Shown here: in pieces, positions 62,805 through 64,000 of the stretch
Position numbering within the stretch: the stretch's first letter is position 1
Layout: each line of letters begins with the position of its first letter
Assembly: GCA_049509635.1 (NCBI GenBank)
Contig: JBEKZS010000014.1
Coordinates: forward strand, 6,435-70,434
Direction: 5' to 3'
Length of the DNA: 64,000 nt
DNA from: Roseiarcus sp049509635
GTDB taxonomy: Bacteria > Pseudomonadota > Alphaproteobacteria > Rhizobiales > Beijerinckiaceae
Translations under genes and position numbers: made by a program
Notes under the pieces: generated by a model
Seen by the model: only the letters and a program-made list of their open reading frames with translations
The model's database searches: none
What the model was told of the DNA's origin: nothing

Positions 62805-64000
62805 ATGGCTGACTATTACCCGCTGCTCGCCAAAGCCCTGGCCAACCTGCCGACCAGAACGGCGTCCACGGCTCGTCGCGCGATCTACGAGCGGGCGCGC
62901 AAGGCGTTGATCGGGCAATTGCGCGCGATCCAGCCGGAGATCGCCGAGGGCGACATCGCCAACGAGGACGCCGCGCTGAATAAGGCGATCGCGCGTCTTG
63001 AAGCCGAATATGAGGCGCAGCGGGCGCCCACCGACGCCGTCCCCCGGCGGCCGACCGCCACCCCGGCGCCGGCGGCCGCCGCAGAAAAGCCCGCGCCGGC
63101 GGCCCGGCCGAGCCCGGCCGACGCGCCGCGTCCCCAGTCTACTCCGGCCGCCAGAGCCGCCGTCCCGAATCTGCCCGCGGCCACGAACCCGCTGCCGAAA
63201 GCGCCGCTCGCGCCGGTCGCGCCGCGGCGCGCGGCGATGGGACGGACGGTTCTTACCGCTCCGGCTGCGGCCCCCGCGCCTGCTCCCGTGCGCGCCGAGC
63301 CGTTGATCGGACCAGAACGGACGCTGGGCGGCCTCGGCCGGTCGCTGCCCGCCCCGCCGGTCGCGGTGGAGCCGGCCTCCCCCGCCGACGACTACGGCTT
63401 CGCTCCGCCGGTCGCCGCTTCGCCGCCGGTCGCCGCCGGTCCCGCGCCGCTGCGCGCCAACGGCGACGCCGGACGGCCCAGCGCGCCCGGGCGCCCGCCG
63501 CCGCCGCGCCGCAATCCCTTGCCCCTGCTGGCGCTCGTCGCGTTTCTCGGCGTCGCCGCGATCGCCCTGGCCGCCTATCTCTGGAAGGAGCAGCCTCGCG
63601 ATCTGGGGATCAGGTCGCCTGACGAATCGGCCGACACGGCGGGAACGGTCGGGCAGAACAAGATCGCACGGCGGATCGGCGCCGGCGACGACGGCGTACC
63701 GAAACCGGCGCCGGAGGAGACACCGATCCCGACGGTGCCGGTGCCGGTCGTCGCCGTGCCGGTCGCGCCGACGCCCCCACCCGGTCCCGCCGCGCCGGCG
63801 GCGACGCCCGGTCCGGCGCCGGACGCTTCCGCGCCGGAAGCGAAGCCCGCGCCGCCCCAGCGCGTGGCCGAGAACGCCGCGCCGCCTGCCGCCCTGCCCG
63901 CGACCTCGCGCGCCGCGATGCTGATCGGCGTGCAGAACGACCCCACGCCGCTGGTCGATCTCGGCAGCGCGCTGTGGTCGATAATCCCCGCGGCGTCCGG
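62805..64000 (+). CDS. Ala/Pro-rich single-pass membrane protein downstream of purA (3' end outside window)
   Basis: The frame from ATG 62805 is open to the window end, giving at least 398 residues. Residues 1-75 (MADYYPLLAKALANLPTRTA onward) form a charged helical domain that I recognise from unnamed proteins after purA in Rhizobiales. A Pro/Ala-rich linker follows to about residue 235, one membrane segment at about 238-259 (LPLLALVAFLGVAAIALAAY), another Pro-rich stretch, and a new folded domain starting near residue 370 (RAAMLIGVQNDPTPLVDLGS). Function unknown. Confidence 0.85.
   Translation, partial: MADYYPLLAKALANLPTRTASTARRAIYERARKALIGQLRAIQPEIAEGDIANEDAALNKAIARLEAEYEAQRAPTDAVPRRPTATPAPAAAAEKPAPAARPSPADAPRPQSTPAARAAVPNLPAATNPLPKAPLAPVAPRRAAMGRTVLTAPAAAPAPAPVRAEPLIGPERTLGGLGRSLPAPPVAVEPASPADDYGFAPPVAASPPVAAGPAPLRANGDAGRPSAPGRPPPPRRNPLPLLALVAFLGVAAIALAAYLWKEQPRDLGIRSPDESADTAGTVGQNKIARRIGAGDDGVPKPAPEETPIPTVPVPVVAVPVAPTPPPGPAAPAATPGPAPDASAPEAKPAPPQRVAENAAPPAALPATSRAAMLIGVQNDPTPLVDLGSALWSIIPAAS

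Overview
The window is a compact, GC-rich bacterial chromosome segment. Intergenic gaps are short, many stop/start codons overlap as ATGA or GTGA, and GTG and TTG starts are frequent. Gene content and order point to an alphaproteobacterium, most likely of the order Hyphomicrobiales (Rhizobiales): trpF-trpB-trpA-accD-folC in one run, sppA-ihfB-lapA upstream of it, class I lysyl-tRNA synthetase, an AccD that has lost most zinc-finger cysteines, a yej-type peptide transporter, an fdsGBA-fdhD-fdsD formate dehydrogenase, and a proline/alanine-rich membrane protein after purA. A family-level placement (for example Beijerinckiaceae or Methylocystaceae) would be a guess. No rRNA, tRNA, CRISPR array, prophage or complete insertion sequence was recognised.

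Layout. 1-3556: urease genes ureD, a fused ureAB and ureC, without ureE, ureF or ureG nearby. 3591-18063: a large carbon-source uptake and oxidation locus. A DUF993 aldolase-like gene diverges from a Gfo/Idh/MocA dehydrogenase, a CoA-transferase and an enoyl-CoA hydratase; then come a sugar ABC transporter (binding protein, two permeases, ATPase), two GMC oxidoreductases around an SDR, and a LacI-type regulator. A perfect 12-bp palindrome lies between the divergent promoters and is the likely operator. 18090-19789: rph and a frameshifted nudC. 19899-27398: a yejABEF-type peptide importer, phosphopentomutase and a HIT protein. 27497-35336: sppA, ihfB, lapA, a mu-crystallin-type gene and trpFBA-accD-folC. 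35399-36474: a decayed Phd-like antitoxin and an intact-looking toxin/antitoxin pair with its own operator.

36526-46613 (mostly minus strand): lysK, a membrane glycosyltransferase with a GspE/MshE-type N-terminal domain, an orphan family-3 binding protein, a DUF2214 membrane protein, and an RND efflux pump with adaptor and TetR regulator. 46718-49501: rplU-rpmA-GNAT-obgE behind a near-consensus promoter and a terminator-like hairpin in the leader. 49502-50307: an 0.8-kb gap without a convincing gene. 50308-52363: an MHS-family transporter and a SCO1 copper chaperone. 52544-61281: LysR regulator, the soluble NAD-dependent molybdenum formate dehydrogenase, and an OFA-type (oxalate/formate) carrier. 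61301-64000: a possible attenuator, purA, and the first 398 residues of a large Ala/Pro-rich membrane protein.

The most promising places for something undescribed are the LacI-controlled oxidation locus (sugar-type importer next to CoA-transfer and hydratase chemistry), the purA leader, where three pairings compete with a strong terminator, and the rplU leader hairpin. All functional calls rest on reading protein motifs and context by eye; no database search was run.
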